Shown here: positions 35,501 to 44,260 of the stretch, piece by piece
Layout of the letters: the number at the start of each line of letters is the position of its first letter
Position numbering within the stretch: the stretch's first letter is position 1
DNA from: Streptomyces sp. AM 4-1-1
GTDB lineage: Bacteria; Actinomycetota; Actinomycetes; Streptomycetales; Streptomycetaceae
Length of the DNA stretch: 64,000 bases
NCBI RefSeq assembly: GCF_029167625.1
Contig: NZ_CP119145.1
Coordinates: 2,232,001 to 2,296,000, forward strand
Direction: 5' to 3'
The notes under the pieces: generated by a model
What the model saw: only the letters and a program-made list of their open reading frames with translations
What the model was told of the DNA's origin: nothing
Databases searched by the model: none
Translations under genes and position numbers: made by a program

Positions 35501-37286
35501 CGAGCTGGAGGAGGTGACACGTACGCCGCAGGGCACGCGGGCGACACCTCTGGCCAGTGCGCTCCAGGGCAACACGGTGCTCGTCCTCGAACCGAAATCC
35601 CGGCTCGACGCGCTGAAGGCAGCGGATCGGGAACTTCGTTGGCGGCTCGGAGAGGCCGGGTGCCGAGCCGTACTCGAAGCTCAGGAGCGGCAGGAGGCGG
35701 ACCAACAGCTGCAGGAATCCCTGCGCGAGGTCCGGGAGGCGACAAGTGTCGAGGAGAAGCTGGAGCTGCTGATCGGCTCCGAAGCGTTGCGGGCCGGGCT
35801 GCCCCCGGGCCTGTTGGAGAGCGAACGCACCGAGCTCGACGGGGCGGAGCCGTCCGCGCGACGTATCGCGCGCATGGCTTACAACGCTCATGGTGACAGC
35901 GTCCTTCAGATGCACGTCAAAGACGTCCTCGCCGCTTATCCGAACCATGCCCCTTCGTCCTTCACCGGCTCGTCGACCGCGCTGAAGTTCGTCTCCGAGT
36001 TCGGTTTTCCCGACTCCTTCGCGGGGACGAGAACCCCTCCCTTGGCGCCACGCCTCGAAGTTTCCGGACCCACCGAGTTTCCTCGCCTGCATGACTACCA
36101 GGAGCGACTCGCCACCAACGTCTTCGCGATGCTGGATCGGGTCGCGCCACAGCGCGCCATGCTGTCGCTGCCGACCGGAGCAGGAAAGACACGCGTCGCC
36201 TCGGAAGCGGTCATTCGGTGGATCAAGCAGATGGGGCAGTTGGACGGTCCCGTGCTCTGGATCGGTCAGACCGAGGAACTCTGCGAGCAGGCCGTCCAGA
36301 GCTGGAGCTTCGTCTGGTCGAAGGTGGGCGCCGAGAGTCCCCTGGTGATCAGCAGGCTGTGGAGTTCGAACGAGGCCGGCCCGGTCGCGGACCGTCCACA
36401 TCTGGTGGTCGCGACGGACGCCAAACTCCGCAACTGTCTGAGTACCGACGCGTACGGTTGGCTGCGTCAGGCGTCCCTGGTCATCGTCGACGAGGCCCAT
36501 GTGGCCATCGCACCGCAGTACACCGAGATCCTGGCGCAGCTCGGCCTGACCGCTCGGGAAACCCGTCGGCATCTGCTCGGCCTGACCGCCACACCGTTCC
36601 GTAACACCAATGACGAGGAGACCAGGCGGCTCGTCCAGCGTTTCGGCACCTGGCGACTTGACGACGGCGTCTTCCCCTCGGGCAACGCCTATGGCGAGCT
36701 TCAGGAGCTCGGGATGCTGGCAAAGGTCACCCATCGCGAACTCCTCGGTGGCACGATCGAATTGACCAACGACGAGAAGTTGCGGGCCGATCAGATGAGC
36801 CTGCTGTCGAAGGCCGCCGAGCAACGCCTCGCCGACGACCACGACCGCAACAGCCGCATCATCGAGGAGATCGGCAAGATGCCGGCCGACTGGCCGGTCC
36901 TGGTCTTCGCCACATCCGTGGGGCACGCGAAGTTCCTCGCCGCCAAGTTGAAGGACCGGGGCATCTCCGCCGCGTCGGTGGACTCGGCGACGCCGACCGG
37001 AGAGCGCAGGCAGAGCATCGACGCCTTCCGTCGTAAGCGCACCCGCGTCCTCACCAACTACGGCGTACTCACACAGGGCTTCGACGCGCCGGCCACCCGA
37101 GCCGTCGTCGTGGCACGGCCGACCTACAGCCCGAACGTGTACCAGCAGATGATCGGGCGTGGCCTGCGCGGGCCGGGCAACGGGGGTGAGGAGACCTGTC
37201 TCATCCTCAATGTGCGCGACAACATCACGAACTACGGCAAGGCGCTGGCCTTCACCCAGTTCGAGCACCTGTGGAGGGCCAAGTGA
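32523..37286 (+). CDS. Sacsin/Hsp90-like ATPase fused to SF2 DEAD/DEAH helicase
   Basis: 1587 residues. N-terminal GHKL ATPase of the sacsin type: N-box LFELVQNAADEIAD (about 57-70), DHLYCANEG, and the lid motif IGRFGVGVKSVLAVTD. About 1000 residues without recognised domains follow. The C-terminal ~400 residues are an SF2 helicase: LPTGAGKTRVA (Walker A, about 1216-1224), VIVDEAHV (motif II, about 1320), GLTATPFRN (III), LTQGFDAPATRAVVVARPT (V) and QMIGRGLRG (VI, about 1541). Combination suggests a conformational ATPase coupled to DNA translocation or unwinding. First of four coupled genes; its TGA overlaps the next GTG. Start GTG 32523 has only a weak ribosome site. Confidence 0.92.
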   Translation: MNHPKATGSSADLPVIRKIIEQSTRVLETYRVDPGLVLEHANGERRITQGGYGDRQLFELVQNAADEIADAPGGKVHVVLTNDHLYCANEGTPVTPEGAETILRMSVSRKRGGQIGRFGVGVKSVLAVTDTPQFFSTSGSFGFDRSWSHEEIKKASGLGEEFEAPVLRMARPLDATKERVADPVLDMLLDWASTVVRLPLLNGAAEQLAHDMHGSGQKDEHRKEFPARFQLFSHHVGTVVLEDRRSMPPISRQITVEHDGYRHTINENRTRKPAVKTRWKVFTHAHRPTEKARLSAGEMHDRGTIDVAWAVPEYTGDTVLTVPRGRGEFWSFFPTKYPMTLSGALNGAWKTNEDRQNLLDASPFNQEIIQVAARLVVDSLPHLAPAEDPGAYLPLLPGRPRESETLNWADRYLTEQIWELTARRPSLPDQDGVLRVPRDLRLHPDHGRNGKLKLRWLEKWNAYPGRPSDWLHPSVEATEIRSGKIEHVIDETRQRRATAREWLEALVSDGSAEASAVAIGILAEMIQTDSPFAEEARAAQIVLTEEHGMVAPVSGKVFRRTVQDGLKDDLVYVAPQLSEDMALTSALNEIGIREADARGRFVGVLDQGFDNYGPRDWTRFWELFHSAGGSHVSMEVRSRIPAPLTTLFVRTMDGHFHRMSDCLLPGPVVPADGSRDEAVAVDMRFHSDDTALFREFGLRDRPTAGHQPADAPWFEDYREAVHKSYCRALSSSASRPSIARLKVEGAATGGPLHLLTHLSEEGRAAFVKALPDESVIDSWTRQIGVQAATRAPVESPLRWMLRHHGRVPTSQGVVRLADAVGPQLRAYDDVLPVADISAEKARKLHLPIVVDEVPSGQWEQLLAELGRSEDDAFVGRTYVMLTRLGVAFPEDSLTRCRVGSEWTTREDGEIAVAATDEEYRALRAEQLPALLAGRPADAELLIDTWGMLRYSDVISRETRHVGEGEPIPLREEFPTLRQRLGNAVTDYSLLRCSELEEVTRTPQGTRATPLASALQGNTVLVLEPKSRLDALKAADRELRWRLGEAGCRAVLEAQERQEADQQLQESLREVREATSVEEKLELLIGSEALRAGLPPGLLESERTELDGAEPSARRIARMAYNAHGDSVLQMHVKDVLAAYPNHAPSSFTGSSTALKFVSEFGFPDSFAGTRTPPLAPRLEVSGPTEFPRLHDYQERLATNVFAMLDRVAPQRAMLSLPTGAGKTRVASEAVIRWIKQMGQLDGPVLWIGQTEELCEQAVQSWSFVWSKVGAESPLVISRLWSSNEAGPVADRPHLVVATDAKLRNCLSTDAYGWLRQASLVIVDEAHVAIAPQYTEILAQLGLTARETRRHLLGLTATPFRNTNDEETRRLVQRFGTWRLDDGVFPSGNAYGELQELGMLAKVTHRELLGGTIELTNDEKLRADQMSLLSKAAEQRLADDHDRNSRIIEEIGKMPADWPVLVFATSVGHAKFLAAKLKDRGISAASVDSATPTGERRQSIDAFRRKRTRVLTNYGVLTQGFDAPATRAVVVARPTYSPNVYQQMIGRGLRGPGNGGEETCLILNVRDNITNYGKALAFTQFEHLWRAK

Positions 37287-39193
37287 GCGACGTGTACCTC
37301 GACAGTCCGCCGCTCACCGACGAGCAGCAGGCTGTGGTCGACCAGCCCTGGGACACCCGGCTGTTGGTCACCGCCGGTGCGGGCGCGGGTAAGACACATA
37401 CTCTCGTCCGACGTCTCGACGCCCTGATGAGCTATGAGAACGAGGCGCTCGAAGCACACGAGATCCTGGTGCTCAGCTTCTCCCGGGCGGCCGTACGTGA
37501 GTTGCGCGAGCGGATCGCGTCGCACGCCCGCGACGCGATCCGGGTCAGGGTCCAGACCTTCGACTCATGGGCCTACGCCCTGCTGCGGAGCGAGCAGCCG
37601 GATCACGAGTGGGACGGCCTCCGCTTCGACGAACGGATCAGGGCGGCCACCGACGCGATCCTGCGCGGAGCCGTGGAAGCCGGTGAGGCCGGTGCACCGG
37701 CCCACGTCGTGATCGACGAGGTACAGGATCTCGTCGGCGATCGCAGGGACATGGTGGAAACCCTGCTCGACCACTTCCAGGACAGCTGTGGCTTCACCGT
37801 GGTGGGGGACGGCGCACAGGCGATCTTCGGCTTCCAGGTGTCGGACGACGACGCCCGCGCCGCGGAGACCAACTACTTCTTCGACTGGCTGCGGGCGTCG
37901 TACGTGGACGACCTGGTCGAACTGCACCTGTCGGGCAACTTCCGGGCGCGCACGGAGGAGGCTCGCACCGCGTTGTCACTCGGTGGTTCGCTCCAACGCC
38001 TCCCGTCCGAGAGCGCGGATTCGGACGCCGCCGGTGAGGACCACTACCGCAAGCTGACCGACCTCCTCCACTCATGCCCCGACCTCGGTACGTTGGATTC
38101 CCCGTTCACGCTCGGTTCCCTCCAGGACTTTCCCGGCACATGCGCCATTCTTTGCCGGGACAACCGTCAAGCGCTGGTGCTCTCGGACCGGCTGTCCGCT
38201 CTTGGCGTGCCCCACCGGACGCAGCGAGCGCTTCAGGACCGCCCAGTGCCCGCCTGGGTGGCCTCCGTTCTACGGAGCACCGGCTCCGCAACGTTGACCG
38301 AGGAGCGATTCCAGTCACTGCTCTCCGAGAGTCCGGTGTCGCCTGTCGGTGATCCCGGGAGGATCTGGCGTTCGTTGCGGAGTGCGGCACGCGCGCCCCG
38401 GGGACTCCTGGACGTCTCGGCCGTGCGTCGGCTCGTCGTCGAGAGCCGCTTTCCGGACGACTTGGCCGCTGTTGAGTCCGCAGGGCTGGTGGTGTCGACG
38501 GTTCACCGGGCCAAGGGACTCGAATTCGACCGGGTCATCGTCGTCGAGCCCGCGCCGATGGTGGAGCTGCGCAAGCAGCACAACCACGTCGACCCGGCGT
38601 CGGAGGCACGGGCCCTCTACGTCGCGATGACCCGGCCCCGGGACGACCTCCTCCGTATCGCGGCGCCCGACACGGCTCTCGTCCGCCGGGACAGAGCCAC
38701 CGGCCGTTGGTACCTCGGAGGTTGGAGGCCCTACATCCGTGACGGCATCGCGGCTTCCGACCGGGATGTCTGTCGCGACCACCCGCCGGGCACGGACGGC
38801 TGGGCGGAGGACCCCCGAGCGGTTCAGGACTACCTGGGGTCCGAGGTACTTCCGGGCGACGCGTTGGTTCTGCGTCCTCAGCACGAGATGCCCGTCGCGT
38901 CGGACCAGAGCCCCCCGTACACCGTCCTCCACCGGGACCGTCCTGTCGGCGTCGTGTCGGAGCACTTCCGCAGAGACCTCTACTCGTCCCTGAAGGTCAA
39001 CAGGACCTGGGAGATCAGCTGGCCGGTGGAGATCCACGGCTTCCAGGTGGACTGTCTGGAGAGCGTCGCCGGTAGCACGGCTTCCGGCGCACGAGCGGGG
39101 CTGGGCGATCACGGGATGTGGATGGTGCCACGTATGTCAGGACTCGGTCGGTACCGGCGAGTCAGGAAAGACGCCCAGGAGGGCCGTGACTGA
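37283..39193 (+). CDS. UvrD/Rep-like SF1 helicase
   Basis: 636 residues, complete SF1A motif set: Q/I TDEQQAVVDQ...VTAGAGAGKTHTLVRR, II VVIDEVQDLVGD, III VVGDGAQAIFGF, IV LHLSGNFRART, V STVHRAKGLEFDRVIVV, VI ALYVAMTRPRDDLLRIA. The C-terminal ~150 residues have no nuclease motif. 3'-5' DNA translocation/unwinding is expected. GTG 37283 is preferred over the ORF's first GTG: GGAGGG lies four bases before it and it overlaps the previous stop (GTGA). Acts with the neighbouring helicases by gene coupling. Confidence 0.92.
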   Translation: MSDVYLDSPPLTDEQQAVVDQPWDTRLLVTAGAGAGKTHTLVRRLDALMSYENEALEAHEILVLSFSRAAVRELRERIASHARDAIRVRVQTFDSWAYALLRSEQPDHEWDGLRFDERIRAATDAILRGAVEAGEAGAPAHVVIDEVQDLVGDRRDMVETLLDHFQDSCGFTVVGDGAQAIFGFQVSDDDARAAETNYFFDWLRASYVDDLVELHLSGNFRARTEEARTALSLGGSLQRLPSESADSDAAGEDHYRKLTDLLHSCPDLGTLDSPFTLGSLQDFPGTCAILCRDNRQALVLSDRLSALGVPHRTQRALQDRPVPAWVASVLRSTGSATLTEERFQSLLSESPVSPVGDPGRIWRSLRSAARAPRGLLDVSAVRRLVVESRFPDDLAAVESAGLVVSTVHRAKGLEFDRVIVVEPAPMVELRKQHNHVDPASEARALYVAMTRPRDDLLRIAAPDTALVRRDRATGRWYLGGWRPYIRDGIAASDRDVCRDHPPGTDGWAEDPRAVQDYLGSEVLPGDALVLRPQHEMPVASDQSPPYTVLHRDRPVGVVSEHFRRDLYSSLKVNRTWEISWPVEIHGFQVDCLESVAGSTASGARAGLGDHGMWMVPRMSGLGRYRRVRKDAQEGRD

Positions 39194-42100
39194 TGGAGAA
39201 CGGTGCGAGCGCGCACGCGGCGCATTACGCGGTACGTGCGGAGTTGGTCGAACAGCTCCGCACGGATCTGCTCGGTCCTGGGTCTCCCGACGAGACCCTG
39301 ACGCAGGACCCGCCGATCACGACGTATCCGATAGGAGTGTTGTTCCCTCGCCCGGCGGACGGTGCGGCCGAGGCCGAGCTCTCGGCGGAGGCGGCGGAGA
39401 ACGACGGCCCTGACGACACGCCCGTACTGCGAGGCAGGAAGGACATCGAGGACAGCGCGCCCGACCTGGGCGTGTCCCTGGCCAACGACCGACGCCCGTC
39501 GTCGATGGGGCTCACCTTCGCCGTCGATCCCGCCGTCTCGTCGGCGGTCGTGGTGACAGCCGAGGCAGCCGTCTACGAGCCCGTCGACCCGGAGGGGCGC
39601 CCTGTCGCCGCGAGACGGGCGGAGGCCCGCAGCACCTCCGAGCAGTCGGAGCACTGGCGCCGCCGTGAACTGGTGCTCCGGCCCGTCACGATCGACGTGA
39701 CCGAGCCCGGCACGCACCGTCCCGAGCCACTCGCGGAGGGCGTGGTCGTCCGGGCCTTGGTCCGCCGACCCTCGGGCCCGGCGGGCACCGTCACCGTCAC
39801 GGTGACTCTGATCAACGACAGACGTGTCGAGGAGCGCGCGCTCCAGGACGCCTTCAGTCTCTTCCAACCCCGCCTTGTCGTGACCGCCCTATCGAACAGG
39901 CCCGCGTTCGTCGAACGTCCGGCCACCCGGGGCACCATCGATCCTGAGCAGGCCGCGAGCAGAATGTTCCACCGGCACGCGCCGACGTTCGCGATGGGTC
40001 ACGGTTGCGCGGCCGCCTGGGACTGGACGCCGCCGCCCGTGGGCGCCCCGAACGTCGAGCGGGCAGCGATCAGCGAGGTCCGTACCGAATTCCTGCCGAC
40101 CCATGACGTACTGCTGACCGACTCCAACCCGGAGATCGACGATTCCGCGCTCACGATGCACGGTCTGGCCACGCTGCCCGACACCGAGGTGCTCGGGGCA
40201 CTCGGCGGGTTGATGGACGGATACGCCGCGTGGATCGACCGCAAGGAGATCGAGGCGAAAGCGTTCGTGGGTACCACCTACGAATCCCCGGCGCGGGAGC
40301 AGATCCAGCAGTGTCGCGTCGCTCTGGCCCGTATGCGCAGCGGTGTTCGCATGCTGGGTGCGGAACCGGACGCGATGACGGCCTTCCGGCTGGCCAACAA
40401 GGCAATGGCCCAGCAACGTGCCCGGGGGGAGTGGATGAGAGCGGGCCGTTCCGGGGAGCCCGACATCACGACGGGCCGATGGCGCCCGTTCCAGGTGGCC
40501 TTCATGCTGCTGTGTCTCGACGGCATCGTGACTCCTGAGCACGAGGACCGTGGAATCGCCGACCTGCTCTGGTTCCCCACCGGTGGCGGTAAGACGGAGG
40601 CGTACCTCGGACTGATCGCCTTCACCACCTTCCTCCGCCGTATGCGACTGAAGGAACGCGGCGCCGGTGTCACGGTCCTGATGCGCTACACGCTGCGACT
40701 GCTCACACTTCAACAGTTCGAACGTGCGGCTGCTCTGATCTGCGCGATGGAACGCATCCGGGTCCAGGAAGGGAACACTCTCCTGGGCCAGGAGCCGATC
40801 TCCATCGGCATGTGGGTCGGCCAGTCCGCCACCCCCAACACACTCATGGTGGCCGAGGACAGTCTGGCGGAACTGCGCAAGGGCAAGCAGCTCCAGGAGA
40901 AGAACCCGGTCCAGCTCCACGCCTGTCCCTGGTGCGGCACCCGCTTGGACGCCTATCAGTACGAGGTCGACCAGCAGGCCAGGCGGATGCACGTCTGCTG
41001 TCCCGACATCGAGTGCGAGTTCCACGACGGGCTGCCGGTCCACCTGGTCGACGAGGCGGTCTACGACGCCCGACCGACGCTCGTGATCGCCACGGTCGAC
41101 AAATTCGCCGCCATGCCGTGGCGCGGACGGACGGCGGCCCTCTTCAACCGGGACCGCGCGGACGGCACCCCGCCCCCCGAACTGATCGTTCAGGACGAGC
41201 TGCACCTCATCTCGGGGCCGCTCGGCACCCTCACCGGCCTCTACGAGACCGCGGTGGACCTGCTCGCCGACAAACCGAAGGTGATCGCCTCGACGGCGAC
41301 GATCCGTCGCGCCTCTCAGCAGGGCAAAGCCCTGTTCAACCGAGATGTCTCCCAGTTCCCGCCGGCGGGGTTGGACGCACGTGACTCATGGTTCGCCGTG
41401 GAGACACCTCGGGAACGAAAGGCGAGCCGCCTGTACGTGGGGCTGCTCACTCCCAGCACGAGCCAGTCGACGCTGTTGATCCGTACCTACGCGGCCCTGC
41501 TCCACCGAGCGATGCGCACCGACACCACCGAGGAGGTGCGTGACGCCTATTGGACGCTCGTCGGCTACTTCAACAGCCTCCGACTGCTGGCCGCCGCCGA
41601 ACTCCAGGTGCACGACGATGTCGACGCCTACCTGGAGTACCTCGCCGCTCGGGACGGTGTCGATCCGCGTAAGGTGCGGGAGCTGACCGAGCTGACCAGC
41701 CGGGCCAATTCCAGCGAGGTGCCGACACGTCTCAAGCAGATCGAGCGACGGCTTCCGCACGACGAGACCGTGGACGTCCTGTTGGCCACCAACATGATCT
41801 CCGTCGGGGTCGACGTGGACCGACTGGGGCTGATGGCGGTGATGGGACAACCTCAGACCACCGCTGAGTACATCCAGGCGACCAGCCGCGTCGGACGACG
41901 CCACCCGGGGTTGGTGGCCGTCATGCTCAACTCGGCGCGCACCCGGGACCGTTCGCACTACGAGGGCTTCCAGCACTTCCACTCCGCTCTCTACCGGGAG
42001 GTGGAGTCGACCAGTGTGACGCCGTTCTCCGCCCGCTCGCGGGAACGCGGTCTGCATGCCGTCGTGGTCGCACTGGCCCGCATCCTCATCCCCGCCGCAC

Positions 42101-42423
42101 GCCCCGACGACGGCGCGGGTCGAATCGACGAATATCGCGACGAACTCGAAACTCTGGTCGGGAAGGCGCTCGCCGACCGCGCCGAGGCGGTCGACCCGGC
42201 GGAACACGCCGCGACCATCCGGTCCTTCCACGAGTTCATCGACTGGTGGGCGGAGGAGGCACAGGTCCACGGCGGACTGACGTACGAACCCGCACGCGGA
42301 AAGAGGGCAGCGTCGTTGCTGTGCGCCTTCGACGACGAGGCGAACGACCGAGCCTGGCCCACCCTGTGGAGTCTGCGTGACGTGGACGCCGAATCCGCTC
42401 TCTTCATGGAGGCATCCCGATGA
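39193..42423 (+). CDS. drmA: DrmA-like helicase of DISARM-type systems
   Basis: 1076 residues. After ~430 residues of unassigned N-terminus comes an SF2-type ATPase: LLWFPTGGGKTEAYLGLIAF (Walker A), a zinc-ribbon-like HACPWCGTRLD...CCPDIECEF, VQDELHLISGPLGTLTGLYE (motif II with DELH), IASTATIRRA (III), LLATNMISVGVDVDRLGLMAVMGQPQTTAEYIQATSRVGR (V-VI). The DELH box and the following DUF1998 protein are hallmarks of DrmA/DrmB. In DISARM, DrmA and DrmB form a DNA-binding translocating complex that blocks incoming phage DNA. ATG overlaps the SF1 stop by one base; ends in an ATGA overlap with drmB. Confidence 0.92.
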   Translation: MENGASAHAAHYAVRAELVEQLRTDLLGPGSPDETLTQDPPITTYPIGVLFPRPADGAAEAELSAEAAENDGPDDTPVLRGRKDIEDSAPDLGVSLANDRRPSSMGLTFAVDPAVSSAVVVTAEAAVYEPVDPEGRPVAARRAEARSTSEQSEHWRRRELVLRPVTIDVTEPGTHRPEPLAEGVVVRALVRRPSGPAGTVTVTVTLINDRRVEERALQDAFSLFQPRLVVTALSNRPAFVERPATRGTIDPEQAASRMFHRHAPTFAMGHGCAAAWDWTPPPVGAPNVERAAISEVRTEFLPTHDVLLTDSNPEIDDSALTMHGLATLPDTEVLGALGGLMDGYAAWIDRKEIEAKAFVGTTYESPAREQIQQCRVALARMRSGVRMLGAEPDAMTAFRLANKAMAQQRARGEWMRAGRSGEPDITTGRWRPFQVAFMLLCLDGIVTPEHEDRGIADLLWFPTGGGKTEAYLGLIAFTTFLRRMRLKERGAGVTVLMRYTLRLLTLQQFERAAALICAMERIRVQEGNTLLGQEPISIGMWVGQSATPNTLMVAEDSLAELRKGKQLQEKNPVQLHACPWCGTRLDAYQYEVDQQARRMHVCCPDIECEFHDGLPVHLVDEAVYDARPTLVIATVDKFAAMPWRGRTAALFNRDRADGTPPPELIVQDELHLISGPLGTLTGLYETAVDLLADKPKVIASTATIRRASQQGKALFNRDVSQFPPAGLDARDSWFAVETPRERKASRLYVGLLTPSTSQSTLLIRTYAALLHRAMRTDTTEEVRDAYWTLVGYFNSLRLLAAAELQVHDDVDAYLEYLAARDGVDPRKVRELTELTSRANSSEVPTRLKQIERRLPHDETVDVLLATNMISVGVDVDRLGLMAVMGQPQTTAEYIQATSRVGRRHPGLVAVMLNSARTRDRSHYEGFQHFHSALYREVESTSVTPFSARSRERGLHAVVVALARILIPAARPDDGAGRIDEYRDELETLVGKALADRAEAVDPAEHAATIRSFHEFIDWWAEEAQVHGGLTYEPARGKRAASLLCAFDDEANDRAWPTLWSLRDVDAESALFMEASR

Positions 42424-44252
42424 CCCCTCCCCCCGCTCGGCGCCGGCGCGGTGGCATCCCGGAGCGCAGCTTTCCGCGCCGTGGCTCGGTACGCCGTTCA
42501 CAGATGATCACGACGTACGGTGTCGGCTCGATGATCGCCGTCGACAACGAGTCGTTCATGGTGTCGGGTACCGACTCGTGGAACATCGGCGAGGCCCCGA
42601 CCCTCCTTGAACACCGATTGGCCCGCGTGCTGGGAGTAAGGCACTTCAAGCTTCCCCCCGCGTCCGGCGACACGAGCAAGGACGGCGTGAGGGTCAGGCG
42701 TTTCCCCCTCTGGCACTCGTGTCCGAGCTGCGACGTCCTGCAGCACGTGCGCGGCTTCAACCCGCCGGTCGGCAGGAACGAATGCGGTGACTGTGCGGAG
42801 GAACTCGTCCCTTCCCGCTTCGTCATGGCGTGCCCGAAGGGACACATCGACGATTTTCCGTACTGGCGGTGGGCGCATCGGGACAACCGTCAGAAGGGTG
42901 AGACGGGTCTGTGCGAAGGAGAGATGCGGCTGCGCACCAGTGGCAAGACCGCGTCGCTCCGCTCGATTCTGATCTCGTGCACCTGTGGGATTCCGGAAGT
43001 CTCGATGGAGGGGGCGTTCCGCAGGAACGCACTGGCCAAGCTCCACGTCTCCTGCTCGGGCAAGCGCCCCTGGCTGAAGGACGCCCAGCCCGAACCGTGC
43101 ACCGAAACGGCCCGTACCCTCCAACGCGGTTCGTCCGTGGCGTGGCAGCCCATAGTGAAGAGCGCGTTGTCGATTCCGCCATGGAGCGGTGGCCTCGCAG
43201 CACGCCTCGCCGACCACTGGGAGAGTCTCCGCGACATGGATCGCGCGGGCATCGAGGGCTACCTCAGGGCCATCGCCAAGGGGGAGAAATACGAGTTCTC
43301 CGCCGACGAGGTCATCGCGCTTCTGGAAGCGGAGAAGCACGAAGACCTGGAGGTGGACGAGGAGCGAGGACACGACGGCGTCTTCGTCGCACTGCGCAAA
43401 CAGGAGTACAGGCGGCTGACCGAAGGCAACCCGGAGAGCGCCACCGACCGCGTGGAGAACTTCGTCTGCGAACCCCCTCGCTCCTCGGCGTCCGCTCTTG
43501 CCGCGTACGGCGTGACCGGCCCGATGTTGGTCAAGCGCCTGCGTGAGGTCCGGGCTCTCAAGGCGTTCTCGCGTGTCGACACTCCTGACGCCCGCACCGA
43601 TGTGCACGAAGCGGCACTGTCCCTGGAGGCCCTCGACTGGCTGCCCGCCATGGAGGTCCAGGGCGAGGGTGTCTTCCTGCGACTCGACGAGACGCGGCTC
43701 GACGCCTGGGAGCGAAGTGCGGCCGTCGCCGCGCGCGCGGAACGGATCGGAAACAGCCATCGGCGCCAACTGCGCGAGCGAGCCGACGATTCCGCAGCTG
43801 TCATCGATTCTCCGGCGACCCCCCGGATGGTGCTGCTGCACACCCTCGCCCACGTGCTCATCAACGAGTGGAGTCTCGACGGCGGATACCCGACGGCTTC
43901 GCTGAGGGAGCGTCTGTACGCGAACGAAGTCATGGCGGGTCTGCTGGTGTACACAGCGACCAGCGACTCCGCGGGCAGCCTCGGAGGCTTGGTGGCTCAG
44001 GGAGAACCGGACCGTCTGGTGGGAACACTGCACTCCGCCCTGGACCGGGCCCAGTGGTGTTCGGCGGACCCGCTCTGCGTCGAGTCCGAGGCGAGCGGCG
44101 CGGGGAGTGTCAACCTCGCCGCGTGCCACGCGTGTGTTCTGCTACCCGAGACAAGTTGCGAGCAGAACAACGGGCTTCTGGACCGGGCGCTCCTCATCGG
44201 CACCCCGGAGGACCCGTCCATCGGCTTCTTCAGCGAATCGCTGCTCCTCTGA
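42420..44252 (+). CDS. drmB: DrmB-like DUF1998 protein
   Basis: 610 residues. N-terminal RRSQMITTYGVGSMIAVDNESFMVSGTDSW and zinc clusters (WHSCPSCDVLQH, RNECGDCAEELVPSRFVMACPKGHIDDFPYWRWAH, SCTCGIPE) followed by the DUF1998 domain MVLLHTLAHVLINEWSLDGGYPTASLRERLYA...LAACHACVLLPETSCEQNNGLLDRALLIG. This full layout is that of DrmB. It partners DrmA. No PLD-family drmC follows; the next gene, 8 bp on, is convergent. Last gene of the four-gene coupled operon. Confidence 0.93.
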   Translation: MTPPPARRRRGGIPERSFPRRGSVRRSQMITTYGVGSMIAVDNESFMVSGTDSWNIGEAPTLLEHRLARVLGVRHFKLPPASGDTSKDGVRVRRFPLWHSCPSCDVLQHVRGFNPPVGRNECGDCAEELVPSRFVMACPKGHIDDFPYWRWAHRDNRQKGETGLCEGEMRLRTSGKTASLRSILISCTCGIPEVSMEGAFRRNALAKLHVSCSGKRPWLKDAQPEPCTETARTLQRGSSVAWQPIVKSALSIPPWSGGLAARLADHWESLRDMDRAGIEGYLRAIAKGEKYEFSADEVIALLEAEKHEDLEVDEERGHDGVFVALRKQEYRRLTEGNPESATDRVENFVCEPPRSSASALAAYGVTGPMLVKRLREVRALKAFSRVDTPDARTDVHEAALSLEALDWLPAMEVQGEGVFLRLDETRLDAWERSAAVAARAERIGNSHRRQLRERADDSAAVIDSPATPRMVLLHTLAHVLINEWSLDGGYPTASLRERLYANEVMAGLLVYTATSDSAGSLGGLVAQGEPDRLVGTLHSALDRAQWCSADPLCVESEASGAGSVNLAACHACVLLPETSCEQNNGLLDRALLIGTPEDPSIGFFSESLLL

Positions 44253-44260
44253 CCGAGAGA

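Noticed and set aside
35301..37268. 655-codon open frame antisense to the GHKL-SF2 and neighbouring genes
   Set aside because: Mirror frame of strongly biased codons; the plus strand holds complete helicase motifs and the antisense product resembles nothing.
39889..41205. 438-codon minus-strand frame opposite drmA
   Set aside because: Shadow of the GC-biased sense frame, which contains the Walker and DELH motifs.
24695..44252. Prophage or integrative element carrying the island
   Set aside because: No integrase, excisionase, structural phage genes, transposase or flanking att-like repeats seen; the nearest tRNA is 19 kb away.
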